DNA of 64,000 nt from Sulfitobacter sp. SK012. Its GTDB lineage: Bacteria; Pseudomonadota; Alphaproteobacteria; Rhodobacterales; Rhodobacteraceae. The stretch is taken from assembly GCF_003352085.1 (NCBI RefSeq), contig NZ_CP025804.1, forward strand, positions 3,224,001-3,288,000, written 5' to 3'. Position 1 is the stretch's first letter, and every line of letters begins with the position of its first letter. The position numbers were made by a program, and so were the translations under genes. This document shows positions 37,661-48,075 of the stretch, one piece after another. Under the pieces are notes generated by a model. It ran no database searches. It worked only from the letters and a program-made list of their open reading frames with translations, and had not been told where the DNA came from.

Positions 37661-38845
37661 ATGGCCACCCCTAACGCTGCACCCCGTTCTGCCCCCAAGC
37701 CGACAGCCTGCCTTGCCTTGGCGGATGGCTCGCTCTTTTACGGTATGGGCTTTGGAGCCACAGGCCAAACCGTCGCGGAGTTGTGTTTTAACACGGCCAT
37801 GACCGGGTATCAGGAAGTCATGACCGACCCGTCTTATGCGGGTCAGATTGTAACATTCACCTTCCCCCATATTGGCAATGTTGGCACCAACCCTGATGAC
37901 GACGAATCTGGCGATCCGGTTGCCGAAGGGATGGTCGTCAAATGGATGCCAACAGAACCCTCCAGCTGGCGCACCGCTCAGACGCTTTCGGACTGGTTGG
38001 CGTCTCGGGGGCGGATTGCCATTGGCGGGATTGATACGCGCCGGCTGACGCGCGCCATTCGCCAACAAGGGGCCCCTCACGCAGCATTGGCACATAATCC
38101 CGATGGGGTTTTTGACGTTGAGGCGCTGGTTGCGGCCGCTCGGAGTTTTGTGGGTCTTGAGGGATTGGATCTGGCCAAGGACGTGACTTGCGCGCAGTCT
38201 TATCGCTGGAATGAAATGCGGTGGGCTTGGCCTGAAGGCTTCACGCCGCAAAAGGATGCAAAACACAAGGTTGTGGCTGTTGATTATGGCGCCAAGCGCA
38301 ACATCTTGCGCTGCCTTGCGTCGGCGGGATGCGATGTCACTGTGTTGCCTGCAAGTGCAAGCTTTGACGACATTATGGCACATAAGCCTGACGGCCTGTT
38401 TCTGTCCAACGGCCCCGGTGATCCGGCGGCAACGGGGGAATATGCCGTTCCGATGATCCAGGAGGTTCTGGCAAAAACGGAAATGCCGGTCTTTGGCATT
38501 TGCCTAGGCCATCAGATGTTGGCGCTGGCGCTGGGTGCCAAGACCATCAAAATGAGCCACGGTCATCACGGAGCCAACCACCCGGTCAAAGACATGGATA
38601 CCGGCAAGGTCGAGATCACCTCAATGAACCACGGATTTGCAGTGGATGCGCAAAGCCTGCCCGGCGGCGTGATCGAGACTCATCGATCGCTTTTTGATGG
38701 CTCAAACTGCGGTATCCGCATGGAAGGTCGTCCTGTTTGGTCGGTGCAACATCACCCCGAAGCAAGCCCCGGCCCACAAGACAGCTATTACCTTTTTGAA
38801 CGTTTCGCCGAAGCAATGGCCCAACGCATGCAAACAGCGACCTAG
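37661..38845 (+). CDS. carA: Carbamoyl-phosphate synthase small subunit
   Basis: A 394-residue glutaminase subunit that hands ammonia from glutamine to CarB, feeding arginine and pyrimidine synthesis. The N-terminal domain has FGATGQTVAELCFNTAMTGYQEVMTDPSYAGQI. The class I amidotransferase domain has PVFGICLGHQML with the catalytic Cys position and VQHHPEASPGP with His and Glu. GGAAGGA lies before the ATG at 37661, so the upstream in-frame ATG at 37562 is unlikely. carB is not adjacent. Confidence 0.97.
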   Translation: MATPNAAPRSAPKPTACLALADGSLFYGMGFGATGQTVAELCFNTAMTGYQEVMTDPSYAGQIVTFTFPHIGNVGTNPDDDESGDPVAEGMVVKWMPTEPSSWRTAQTLSDWLASRGRIAIGGIDTRRLTRAIRQQGAPHAALAHNPDGVFDVEALVAAARSFVGLEGLDLAKDVTCAQSYRWNEMRWAWPEGFTPQKDAKHKVVAVDYGAKRNILRCLASAGCDVTVLPASASFDDIMAHKPDGLFLSNGPGDPAATGEYAVPMIQEVLAKTEMPVFGICLGHQMLALALGAKTIKMSHGHHGANHPVKDMDTGKVEITSMNHGFAVDAQSLPGGVIETHRSLFDGSNCGIRMEGRPVWSVQHHPEASPGPQDSYYLFERFAEAMAQRMQTAT

Positions 38846-38932
38846 TCGGGCTGCGCTTTAATCTGCCATTAATCCTTCCTTAAGCATCACCTGAGAAACT
38901 GCTTGCTAAGCATTGTTTTAGGGTGATTTTGG

Positions 38933-40810
38933 ATGAGCGACCTCCGCCTGCATTTGTCAGAGCCTCAGGTTGCAACGCCTGTCGCACCAGCGCTGCCATT
39001 TGGCCGGCATCTGGTGAACGAAGGGGTTATTGCGCAAGCTGACTTGGTCCATGCGCTGAATCTGCAACGCCATATCGACGCGCCTTTAGGTGAAATTCTG
39101 GTCGCCGAAGGGCTGGCAGAAGAACATGACGTTCTTCATGCGCTGTCGATCCAGCATAATGCACAGCAAATCGACCTAAGGGCCGATCCGCCCGATCCGC
39201 ACATGGCCCAGGCCCTACCGTCCGCCTTATGCCTTCAGCACGGCGTCGTTCCTTGGATGCGTTTGGGAAATATGCTGCTTGTTGCGACCAGCAGGCCTGA
39301 CCGCTTTGAACATCTGCGCGCCTGTGTTGGTGCTGCTGGCGCACGAATGCTGCCGGTGATTGCGGACGAAGCGCAAATCCAAAGCACGATCAGCGATCTG
39401 TTTGGACAAGAGCTGGCGCAAAGGGCGGCCAGCTGTGTGCCCGCAGCCGAAAGCTGCAGGTCATGGAAAACAACATCGCAGCGCAGATGGGTATGGGCGG
39501 TTGGGCTGGCGGCCGCAGTTGGTGTCTCCCTGATCGCGGCCCCTCTCTGGACGATAACGGTAGCGATGGTGCTTGCCTTCGTGACTCTGATGATGACAAC
39601 CGGCCTAAAGCTGGCGGCATTTTGCGCGCAGATGAGTCCGCGCCTGGCTGGTCGTCCCGAAACATTTGAGGTCACCGCCGCCCCTTTTCCGATGCCCCGT
39701 GTATCGATCCTTGTGCCGTTGCTGCACGAAAAAGAAATCGCGGGTAAACTCATTGAACGGCTGTCGCGGCTGACCTATCCGAAATCGCTCCTCAATGTTG
39801 TTCTCGTGCTTGAGGCCTGTGATGATATCACCCGCGAAACGCTCGCACGGACCGATCTCCCGCCTTGGATCAGCGTCATCGAAGTGCCAAGCGCCGATCA
39901 ACTGACAACCAAGCCACGTGCGCTGAATTATGCACTGAATTTTTGTACCGGCTCCATCATTGGCGTCTGGGATGCCGAAGATGCGCCCGAGCCGGATCAA
40001 ATCGAAAGTGTCGTAAACCGATTTCAACAAGCTCCCAAAAATGTCGCATGTTTGCAGGGGGTTCTGGATTATTACAATCCACGTGCCAATTGGTTGGCAC
40101 GGTGTTTTACCATTGAATATGCCACCTGGTGGCGGATGGTTCTGCCCGGTGTGGCCAAGCTGGGCCTTGTCATTCCGCTGGGCGGAACGACGTTGTTTTT
40201 CCGGCGCGATATTCTGGAACGGCTTTGCGGATGGGACGCGCATAACGTCACCGAAGATGCGGATTTAGGCGTGCGTCTGGCGCGCCACGGCTATGTGACT
40301 GAACTGCTCCCGACCGTTACTTACGAAGAGGCAAATTGCCATGCGTGGCCTTGGGTTCGGCAACGCTCGCGCTGGCTCAAAGGTTTCTTGATCACGTGGT
40401 GTGTGCATATGCGCACGCCGCGGCAGCTCTTGCGTGAACTGGGGTTCCTGCGGTTTCTGGGGGTGCAAACGGTCTTTCTCGCGACATTCGCGCAATTCGC
40501 CGGCGCTCCATTGCTTTGGTCATTTTGGATTACGCTTTTTGGCATATCCCACCCCGTCGCCCTAACCTTAGGAACGCCGGTCGCTTTGGGGATGGCCGGT
40601 GCGTTCTTGTTGGCCGAGGTGATTAATCTGAGCATTTCATTGGTTGCCGTGTCAGGTCGAGAACATCGGCATTTGATGCTCTATGTGCTGACCATGCCGT
40701 TCTATTTTATGCTCGGCGCTTTGGCGGCTTATAAAGCGTTGTATGAAATGGTCCGCCGCCCTTTTTTCTGGGACAAAACCCAGCACGGCGTCACCCAAGA
40801 GACCGACTAG
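38933..40810 (+). CDS. Membrane glycosyltransferase (family 2) with N-terminal GspE-N/MshEN-like domain
   Basis: A 625-residue processive-type glycosyltransferase. The N-terminus (about residues 20-135) is a GspE-N/MshEN-like module: FGRHLVNEGVIAQADLVHAL, then PLGEILVAEGLAEEHDVLHAL, a tandem pattern known to bind c-di-GMP in MshE and in NfrB-type enzymes. Transmembrane helices (about 185-230) precede the catalytic domain (about 255-500), with DAEDAPEPDQ (DxD), NVTEDADLGVRL (TED) and RQRSRWLKGF (QxxRW). More helices follow. It likely makes and exports an extracellular polysaccharide under c-di-GMP control. No other polysaccharide genes adjoin it. Substrate unknown. Confidence 0.85.
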   Translation: MSDLRLHLSEPQVATPVAPALPFGRHLVNEGVIAQADLVHALNLQRHIDAPLGEILVAEGLAEEHDVLHALSIQHNAQQIDLRADPPDPHMAQALPSALCLQHGVVPWMRLGNMLLVATSRPDRFEHLRACVGAAGARMLPVIADEAQIQSTISDLFGQELAQRAASCVPAAESCRSWKTTSQRRWVWAVGLAAAVGVSLIAAPLWTITVAMVLAFVTLMMTTGLKLAAFCAQMSPRLAGRPETFEVTAAPFPMPRVSILVPLLHEKEIAGKLIERLSRLTYPKSLLNVVLVLEACDDITRETLARTDLPPWISVIEVPSADQLTTKPRALNYALNFCTGSIIGVWDAEDAPEPDQIESVVNRFQQAPKNVACLQGVLDYYNPRANWLARCFTIEYATWWRMVLPGVAKLGLVIPLGGTTLFFRRDILERLCGWDAHNVTEDADLGVRLARHGYVTELLPTVTYEEANCHAWPWVRQRSRWLKGFLITWCVHMRTPRQLLRELGFLRFLGVQTVFLATFAQFAGAPLLWSFWITLFGISHPVALTLGTPVALGMAGAFLLAEVINLSISLVAVSGREHRHLMLYVLTMPFYFMLGALAAYKALYEMVRRPFFWDKTQHGVTQETD

Positions 40811-40811
40811 C

Positions 40812-41477
40812 TTAACTTTCAGCCTCGCGGGCTGCTGCTTCTTGCTTCAGCCGCGTGGTAAAGGCGACTGAAATATGTGTCCGAAGCGCGTCATCCGCGG
40901 CATCCCCGTCGCGCGCTTCAATCGCGCTCACAATGCGGTCATGTTCTTGCTGTGCGATCGCCCCGCGCCCCGTCACTGCAAGCGAGCTGGTCGCCATCAA
41001 TGCCATAGAACGGTGCACCAGGTCCAATTGCCGCACAAGAAACCGGTTATGAGACGCTAGATGAATTTGTTTGTGAAACCGCCTGTTGGCACGAGAAAGC
41101 GCGCCAGGATTGTCTGCAAGAGCATGATCGGCTTCAACCATTTCGCGCAGCAGACGAATTTCTTCGGTGGTGGCATGGCGCGCCGCAAGCCGCGCCGCGA
41201 GCCCTTCGAGTTCGCCGCGTACTACATAAAGCTCTGCCATTTGATTGTGGTCCAGTGACGCCACGATCAAGCTGCGCCCATCGCGAGACAACAAGGATTG
41301 CGTTTCAAGCCGTTGCAATGCCTCGCGCACCGGCGTGCGCGACACGCCAAAACGTTCAGCAAGCTCACTTTCTACGAGCCGGTCGCCGGGGCGATATGTT
41401 CCAGTATCGATCGCATCAAGGATCATCGAATAAGCATCTGTTTGTGGCGGTCTGGGCGCGGTTCGTGTCGACGGCAT
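40812..41477 (-). CDS. GntR-family regulator (FCD subfamily)
   Basis: A 221-residue regulator. The winged HTH (about residues 15-75) reads GTYRPGDRLVESELAERFGVSRTPVREALQRL, the FadR/GntR signature. The FCD effector domain (about 85-205) has LYVVRGELEGLAARLAA, NRRFHKQIHLASHN and HDRIVSAIEARDGDAA, with the Asp/His pattern that binds metal and small carboxylates. It runs away from the HAD gene and ends two bases from the glycosyltransferase stop. The regulated genes are unknown. Confidence 0.93.
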   Translation of the reverse strand: MPSTRTAPRPPQTDAYSMILDAIDTGTYRPGDRLVESELAERFGVSRTPVREALQRLETQSLLSRDGRSLIVASLDHNQMAELYVVRGELEGLAARLAARHATTEEIRLLREMVEADHALADNPGALSRANRRFHKQIHLASHNRFLVRQLDLVHRSMALMATSSLAVTGRGAIAQQEHDRIVSAIEARDGDAADDALRTHISVAFTTRLKQEAAAREAES

Positions 41478-41573
41478 GGATCAGCCTCTGCATTGGAAAT
41501 CTGCGGTACCTTAACGCCCATTAGCCCCAGTGTAACCCTTGCAGTATGCCCCACCCCACCCTACCAAGAGGCT

Positions 41574-42230
41574 ATGTCTCGCGCCGCCTTTTCTCATGTA
41601 ACGACGTGGGTGTTTGATCTTGATCACACCCTTTATCCGCCCTCTGCGCGGCTCTTTGATCTGATCGAAGTACGCATGACCGCGTGGGTGATGGACGCTT
41701 TGGGTGTGGACGCGGTTGAGGCGGACCGTTTGCGTTTGCACTACTGGCAAACATACGGGACCACGTTGGCCGGTTTGATGCGCGAACATAACGTTGATCC
41801 GGCCCCCTACCTTGAAGATGTGCATGATATTTCGATGGCAAGCCTGATCCCTAATCCACAACTCGCCGCGCGGCTAACTGCGTTGCCCGGACGTAGGATC
41901 GTTTATACCAACGGCTGTGTGCCCTATGCGAACCGGGTGCTGGCCGCACTCGGGATCGGTGATGCATTTGAAGCGGTGTACGGCGTTGAAACAGCAGGTT
42001 TCTTTCCCAAACCTGAGCGCGCCGCGTTTGAGCGTATCTTTGCGTTGGACGGGCTGGACCCGACCCGCGCCGCGATGTTTGAGGATGACGCACGCAACCT
42101 TGCAGCGCCTCATGACATGGGATTGTCCTGCGTCCACGTTGGCCCAACACGCGCTGAGGTGCCGCATGTGCATTTTCACACCAATGATTTAACTCATTTC
42201 CTGTCGGGGCTCGTCAGCGCGGAGGCATAA
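41574..42230 (+). CDS. HAD-family hydrolase, pyrimidine 5'-nucleotidase type
   Basis: A 218-residue HAD phosphatase. Motif I is VFDLDHTLYPPS (Asp nucleophile and Asp acid), motif II VYTNGC, motif III Lys in FFPKPERAAF, and motif IV MFEDDARNL. DHTLYP, rather than DGTL, is typical of the SDT1-like pyrimidine 5'-nucleotidase subgroup, which dephosphorylates UMP and CMP. The ATG at 41574 has AGAGG upstream; a longer open frame overlapping the GntR gene is not used. It is followed after one base by the UbiH-like gene. Confidence 0.88.
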   Translation: MSRAAFSHVTTWVFDLDHTLYPPSARLFDLIEVRMTAWVMDALGVDAVEADRLRLHYWQTYGTTLAGLMREHNVDPAPYLEDVHDISMASLIPNPQLAARLTALPGRRIVYTNGCVPYANRVLAALGIGDAFEAVYGVETAGFFPKPERAAFERIFALDGLDPTRAAMFEDDARNLAAPHDMGLSCVHVGPTRAEVPHVHFHTNDLTHFLSGLVSAEA

Positions 42231-42231
42231 A

Positions 42232-43422
42232 GTGGATTGCGACATCTTAATTTCGGGCGGGGGGATTGCCGGGCTTACGGCTGCCGCAGCGTTTGGAACG
42301 GCCGGCTTTTCGGTCATTTGTGTGGATCCGCCCCCCCCGATCGTGACGCCACAAGATGACGGAGCAGATCTGCGCTCCACCGCGATGCTGCAACCTGCAC
42401 GGCTGCTTTTGGAACGTGCGGGGCTTTGGGATGAGCTGGCGCCGCATGCGGCCCCGCTACAGATCATGCGGATCGTGGACGCTGGCGGCGAAATCGCAGA
42501 GCCGCGCGTGACCTGTGAGTTCAATGCCAACGAGATATCAGATCAACCTTTCGGGTGGAATTTCCCGAACTGGCTGTTGCGGCAGGTTATGCTCGAAAAG
42601 CTGTCCACGTTGGGAAATGTACATTTCCACGCCGGAACCAAAACAACGACACTGTTCACGCGTATGGACTGCGCGCGTGTAGGTCTTAGCGACGGCAGAC
42701 GCATCAAAGCGCGATTGGTAATTGCGGCCGACGGGCGCGGCTCGCCGATGCGGGCTGCCGCAGGTATTGACGTGACCACGCGGCGCTTTGGTCAAAAGGC
42801 CCTCGCTTTCGCAGTGACCCACCCCATTCCGCATGAAAATGTTTCAACCGAAATTCACCGCACAGGCGGCCCCTTCACCCTCGTGCCTTTGCCTGACCGC
42901 GACGCAATGCCCTGTTCTGCAGTGGTTTGGATGGACGGCGGCCCCCAAACGCAAGCGCGCATGGCGTTGGACATTGCAGAGTTTGAGGCTGAGGCAACGG
43001 CACGGAGCTGCCACATGCTGGGTCCGTTATCCCTCGTTACGAAACGCCAAGCCTGGCCAATCATTAGCCAACATGCAGCACGGTTAAGCGCTGAACGGGT
43101 GGCGCTGATCGCCGAAGCTGCGCATGTCATGCCCCCCATTGGCGCGCAGGGCCTCAACATGTCGCTGAACGATATAGCCACCCTGCTTGATCTGGCGCAG
43201 AACAGCCCGGACACATTGGGCGACAGGACAATGTTGGATGCCTATCACAAGGCGCGCTACAGCGATATTGCGCTTCGGGTTCGCGGCATTGATCTGTTGA
43301 ACCGTGCCTCGCAAGCGCGCAGCCCCTTAGCGCGCGATGCACGTGCGCTGGGACTTAATGCGTTATATTCAGCAGCGCCCGTGCGGCGGATGTTGATGCA
43401 AATGGGCCTTGGAATGCGCTAA
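42232..43422 (+). CDS. UbiH/COQ6-family FAD-dependent monooxygenase
   Basis: A 396-residue flavoprotein hydroxylase of the ubiquinone-biosynthesis type, expected to hydroxylate the aromatic ring of a ubiquinone precursor. FAD-binding motifs: ISGGGIAGLTAAAAFGTAG near the start, then RLVIAADGRGSPMR (DG motif) and AEAAHVMPPIGAQGLNMSLND. The usual GDAAH is AEAAH here, a variant I recall from related Rhodobacteraceae. It starts with GTG one base after the HAD stop, so the genes are coupled. Its 3' end overlaps the convergent aminotransferase by four bases. Other ring hydroxylases cannot be excluded. Confidence 0.85.
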   Translation: MDCDILISGGGIAGLTAAAAFGTAGFSVICVDPPPPIVTPQDDGADLRSTAMLQPARLLLERAGLWDELAPHAAPLQIMRIVDAGGEIAEPRVTCEFNANEISDQPFGWNFPNWLLRQVMLEKLSTLGNVHFHAGTKTTTLFTRMDCARVGLSDGRRIKARLVIAADGRGSPMRAAAGIDVTTRRFGQKALAFAVTHPIPHENVSTEIHRTGGPFTLVPLPDRDAMPCSAVVWMDGGPQTQARMALDIAEFEAEATARSCHMLGPLSLVTKRQAWPIISQHAARLSAERVALIAEAAHVMPPIGAQGLNMSLNDIATLLDLAQNSPDTLGDRTMLDAYHKARYSDIALRVRGIDLLNRASQARSPLARDARALGLNALYSAAPVRRMLMQMGLGMR

Positions 43423-44543
43423 AGCACGTCGTCAAGAACCCGCGCCAATCGCGCCAGCGTCGCGTTGACGTCATAAAGCTTGTCCAACCCAAAAAGCCCC
43501 AACCGAAAGGTGCTGAACCCATCAGGCTCGCCGACCTGCAACGGCACACCTGCAGCAATCTGCATGCCTTTGGCGGCAAAAGCGCTGCCGTTCTTAATAT
43601 TAGGATCAGTCGTATAACTCACAACAACCCCGGGCGCGCCAAAGCCTTGCGCTGCAACAGACGTCACACCCTTTTGGGCCAGCATCTCGCGCACGCCGTC
43701 ACCAAGCCGCCATTGCGCCTCTTTTAGACGCTCAAAACCGTGCTCTTTTGTTTCAAGGATCGTATCGCGGAAACTGCGCAGCGCGTCGGTTGGCAACGTG
43801 GCATGATAGGCGTGGCCACCGTCCTCATATGCCTTCATGATGCTGCGCCATTTGCCCAGATCAATGGAAAAGCTATCGGATTGTGTTTCTTCCAGCCGCA
43901 GTTCTGCGCGGGCTGACATCATCACCAAACCTGCAGAAGGTGAAGCAGACCAGCCCTTTTGCGGGGCCGAAATCAACACATCGACGCCCAACGCTTTCAT
44001 ATCGATCCAAGCGCACCCAGACGCGATGCAATCAAGTACCATCAGCGCACCAACCTCATGCGCGGCTGCAGCCATCGCCGCGATGTAGTCATCGGGCAAG
44101 ATCATACCCGCACTGGTTTCAACATGGGGCGCAAAGACCACCTGCGGCTTTTCGGCCCTGATTGTCGCGGTAACGTCTTCTATTGGCGCGGGCGCAAATG
44201 GTGCTGGCGTGTCGTTCCCTTGTGGCCGCGCCTTCATAACAGTGGCATTGGCTGTCAGCCCGCCGGTCTCAATGATTTGGCTCCAGCGGTAAGAGAACCA
44301 ACCATTGCGCACGACCAGCACGTCGCGGTCACGGGCAAATTGACGCGCGACCGCCTCCATTGCAAAGGTCCCACCACCTGGCACCAACGCTATTGCATCA
44401 GCGTTATATACCTCACGCAGCAACACGGAGATATCGCGCATCACCTGCTGAAAGCTGCCACTCATATGGTTGAGCGAGCGGTCCGTGAAAACAACCGAGA
44501 ATTCGTCCAGACCCTCTGGGTCCACGTTATCGAGCAATGCCAT
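43419..44543 (-). CDS. Class V aminotransferase
   Basis: A 374-residue PLP enzyme of aminotransferase class V (serine-glyoxylate / alanine-glyoxylate / phosphoserine type). It reads FTDRSLNHMSGSFQQVM, PGGGTFAMEAVARQF, APHVETSAGMILP, MVLDCIASG with the PLP-binding Asp, and SAPQKGWSASPSAG with the Schiff-base Lys. The C-terminus has FRLGLFGLDKL. GGAGAT stands before the ATG. Two Lrp/AsnC regulator genes lie directly upstream on the same strand and may regulate it. The amino donor and acceptor are not known. Confidence 0.9.
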   Translation of the reverse strand: MALLDNVDPEGLDEFSVVFTDRSLNHMSGSFQQVMRDISVLLREVYNADAIALVPGGGTFAMEAVARQFARDRDVLVVRNGWFSYRWSQIIETGGLTANATVMKARPQGNDTPAPFAPAPIEDVTATIRAEKPQVVFAPHVETSAGMILPDDYIAAMAAAAHEVGALMVLDCIASGCAWIDMKALGVDVLISAPQKGWSASPSAGLVMMSARAELRLEETQSDSFSIDLGKWRSIMKAYEDGGHAYHATLPTDALRSFRDTILETKEHGFERLKEAQWRLGDGVREMLAQKGVTSVAAQGFGAPGVVVSYTTDPNIKNGSAFAAKGMQIAAGVPLQVGEPDGFSTFRLGLFGLDKLYDVNATLARLARVLDDVL

Positions 44544-44648
44544 TTTTATCTCCTGCGCAAGAAACCTATGTCATGCATAGGAACCCTACGCGCCAAAGGC
44601 AAACCTATCTACCTTGCGGTAGGCCTTGCCGCGGGCGATCCTGCGCCA

Positions 44649-45104
44649 TCACAGCGGCCCCGGCAAACGCTCTTCACTCAATAGAACGTTCGCTTCAACG
44701 TCGCCTGCGCCGGGTAGTGTCATGATCCGGCGACGCAGCACCCGTTCAAAATCGGCCAGATCGCGCGCAACAACCCTCAACCGGTAATCATAAAGGCCAA
44801 GCACGTGCTCAACGGTTTGCACCTCTGGGATCGCGACAACGGCACGCTCGAAATCCTCGAGGCTCACACGGCCCTTCAACGCCAGTTTAACCCCGAGGAA
44901 CACCGTGACCCCAAAACCCAGTTTTTCTACATCCAGCCGCAGCCTGCGCCCCTTGATAATCCCTTCAGTCTCGAGCCGCCTAATTCGTCGCCATGTCGCG
45001 GGTTGGGACAAGCCTAAGTCTCGCCCCAACGCCCCAGCACTTTGGCTGGCATCTTGGGCAAGTCTGCGCAGCAAATTACGATCAATCTCATCTAGCTCGG
45101 TCAT
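44649..45104 (-). CDS. Lrp/AsnC family regulator (second of a pair)
   Basis: A 151-residue regulator. The N-terminal HTH reads MTELDEIDRNLLRRLAQDA, then LGRDLGLSQPATWRRIRRLE. The RAM ligand domain (about residues 65-150) has FERAVVAIPEVQTVEHVLGLYDYRL. Its ATG overlaps the stop of the first regulator (ATGA). The two proteins are clearly different in sequence, so a mixed oligomer is possible. Regulated genes may be the neighbouring aminotransferase and ilvC. The ligand is presumably an amino acid. Confidence 0.92.
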   Translation of the reverse strand: MTELDEIDRNLLRRLAQDASQSAGALGRDLGLSQPATWRRIRRLETEGIIKGRRLRLDVEKLGFGVTVFLGVKLALKGRVSLEDFERAVVAIPEVQTVEHVLGLYDYRLRVVARDLADFERVLRRRIMTLPGAGDVEANVLLSEERLPGPL

Positions 45105-45556
45105 AACGGCAGCGCCTCGTCGCGTTTGATCCGTGCAACCTGCATCAACGCCTCGATGTCAGCGATATGCGGAAGGCTGAGAATGCGGCTACGGTAGATT
45201 TCCTGATAATGCGCCATGTCGCGCGCGATGATCGACAAACGTGCGTCGACCCTCCCCAAAAAGGTCTGCAATTCGATGACCTCTGGGATTTTGCGCGCTT
45301 CCGCCAGAAACGCGTCAAAGGCATTGGGCTGCGTCTTGTCGAGCGTGACACGCAAGGACACCTCCACCGCATAGCCCAATGCGGCCCAGTCGATCACCGC
45401 TTCGACACCGTGCAGGATCCCGGCATCTTGCATCCGCGCGATCCGGCGCGCTACCTTGCCGGGGTTCATTGCACAACGCTCTGCCAGCTCGCTCGGGCTG
45501 AGGCTTGGTTCAGCCTGCCAATACCGTAAAAGCCTGCGATCTAAGTCATCAAGCAT
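45101..45556 (-). CDS. Lrp/AsnC family regulator (first of a pair)
   Basis: A 151-residue regulator. The HTH reads MLDDLDRRLLRYWQAEPSLS, then LAERCAMNPGKVARRIARMQ. The RAM domain has FLAEARKIPEVIELQTFLGRVDARL and is followed by a short tail. It is divergent from ilvC, with 134 bases between the starts. Control of branched-chain amino-acid synthesis is a natural guess, since Lrp proteins often act on ilv genes. The target is inferred from position only. Confidence 0.92.
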   Translation of the reverse strand: MLDDLDRRLLRYWQAEPSLSPSELAERCAMNPGKVARRIARMQDAGILHGVEAVIDWAALGYAVEVSLRVTLDKTQPNAFDAFLAEARKIPEVIELQTFLGRVDARLSIIARDMAHYQEIYRSRILSLPHIADIEALMQVARIKRDEALPL

Positions 45557-45645
45557 GATTTATCCGATTATTGTCCACATGACGCATGATTGCCGTCATC
45601 TTTCTGAATAAACTCATTTCCAAGCAATGGCCAGTCGCGCCGTAA

Positions 45646-46713
<1,068 letters not shown>

Positions 46714-46730
46714 GCGACCCGAAAAACGAC

Positions 46731-46759
46731 AAGGGCCCGGTTGCAAAACTGGGCCTTTT
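46731..46759 (+). terminator. Intrinsic terminator after ilvC
   Basis: AAGGGCCCGGTT pairs with AACTGGGCCTTTT (two G-T pairs) around a GCAA loop, ending in a short T-run, 17 bases after the ilvC stop. Confidence 0.8.
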
Positions 46760-47109
46760 CCAAACACCATGCGTTATATGCCCGTTTGCAGGAATCTCCG
46801 GCGACATGGTGCCTTTCGCCAAAGCTGATTTTTGGCGCGTTGCAATCAGTTGCCTACCCTTTCATTTATGTTCGTTGATCTGCATTCGCCATTAGGGTTT
46901 CGAATGCTAGGGCTTCCGCATGCAAACGCTACGCTTTTGTTTTAAAACAATTTATTGACATCCTTTATTCAAACGAACTTGCACCCCGCAGTAGCGGTTG
47001 CACCACGCCAGATGCGCCGCAGGGCATGCTTCGCCCCGCGACGAAGCTTTGCGCCTTGACCCGCCCCCCAACGACAGGCCACGTGGCCGCCTAGCCACAA
47101 GGAATAATC
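46760..47109. other. Intergenic region before the EamA gene, with a 12-bp palindrome
   Basis: About 350 bases with no recognisable gene. A perfect palindrome GGCCACGTGGCC occupies 47077-47088, only 21 bases before the EamA start, where it could be an operator or fold in the 5' leader. A TTGACA hexamer lies near 46955, but no clear -10 partner was found. Confidence 0.4.
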
Positions 47110-48027
47110 ATGACCGACAGCCCCACCATCACACCGCTTAGTTGGCTCATGGTCGCGATCCTTGGCCTGACTTGGGGCGGTACATTTATGGTGACCGAAA
47201 TCGCTCTGACGGGCATGACCCCCTTTTGGCTGGCGGCATCGCGTATCGTTCTGGCATCTTTCGTTCTGTGTGCAGTCTGGGCTGCACGGGGCTTTGCGCT
47301 TTTTGAAGAACAGCCCTCGAATGCGCAATTGGGCGTTCTGGTATTCATTGGGTTGGGCAGTTCTGCGGTTCCGTTCGCATTGCTTGCGTGGGGACAGCAA
47401 TATGTCAGTTCAGGCTTTGCGGGCGTTTCCATGGCTTCGGTCGCGCTTATCGTGCTGCCATTGGCCCATTTTATGGTGCCCGGAGAACGGCTGAACACAC
47501 GCAAAATCGTTGGGTTCGTTATCGGTTTTGTTGGCGTCTGCGTCTTGATTGGGGGTCAAGCGTTTGAAAGCAGCGGCACAGCGCTTGAGGGTCCCGGCCG
47601 CATTGCCTGCGTCGGCGCGGCCAGCTGTTACGCAATCAGCTCGATCCTGCTGAAACGTTTGCCGTCCGTCGATCCGATTGGCCTTGCCTCGGTTCTGCTG
47701 ATCATTGGTGCTTTCCTTGCTGTTCCAATGGCATGGCTGATTGAGGGGCCCCCTGTCCTGCCCGAAACGGATATTCTGCTGGTGCTGGCCTTTCTTGGCA
47801 TTGTTCCCACGGCCGCCGCCAATTTTCTACGCGTCTTGGTCGTGCGCAGTGCAGGCCCGGTTTTCATGAGCCTGGTGAATTACCAAGTGCCGGTTTGGTC
47901 CGTGGTTTTGGGTGCGCTCATCTTGGGCGAACCGCTGCCGTCATCTTTGCTGCTGGCAATGGGGTTGATCTTGTTCGGCGTTGGCATCAGTCAATACGGC
48001 GCGCTCCGCCGACTCTTCAGGCTGTAG
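47110..48027 (+). CDS. EamA/DMT family transporter
   Basis: A 305-residue membrane protein with about ten helices arranged as two EamA repeats (about residues 10-140 and 155-295). The start is LSWLMVAILGLTWGGTFMVTE; the second repeat has LKRLPSVDPIGLASVLL and ends ILGEPLPSSLLLAMGLILFGVGI, the classic DMT pattern. Such proteins export amino acids, nucleosides or other metabolites. AAGGAA precedes the ATG. The substrate is unknown. It is convergent with glmM. Confidence 0.92.
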   Translation: MTDSPTITPLSWLMVAILGLTWGGTFMVTEIALTGMTPFWLAASRIVLASFVLCAVWAARGFALFEEQPSNAQLGVLVFIGLGSSAVPFALLAWGQQYVSSGFAGVSMASVALIVLPLAHFMVPGERLNTRKIVGFVIGFVGVCVLIGGQAFESSGTALEGPGRIACVGAASCYAISSILLKRLPSVDPIGLASVLLIIGAFLAVPMAWLIEGPPVLPETDILLVLAFLGIVPTAAANFLRVLVVRSAGPVFMSLVNYQVPVWSVVLGALILGEPLPSSLLLAMGLILFGVGISQYGALRRLFRL

Positions 48028-48075
48028 CGTCTGTTTTTCAACGCTCTGAAATCACCGCTACAACAAAACTTTAGG

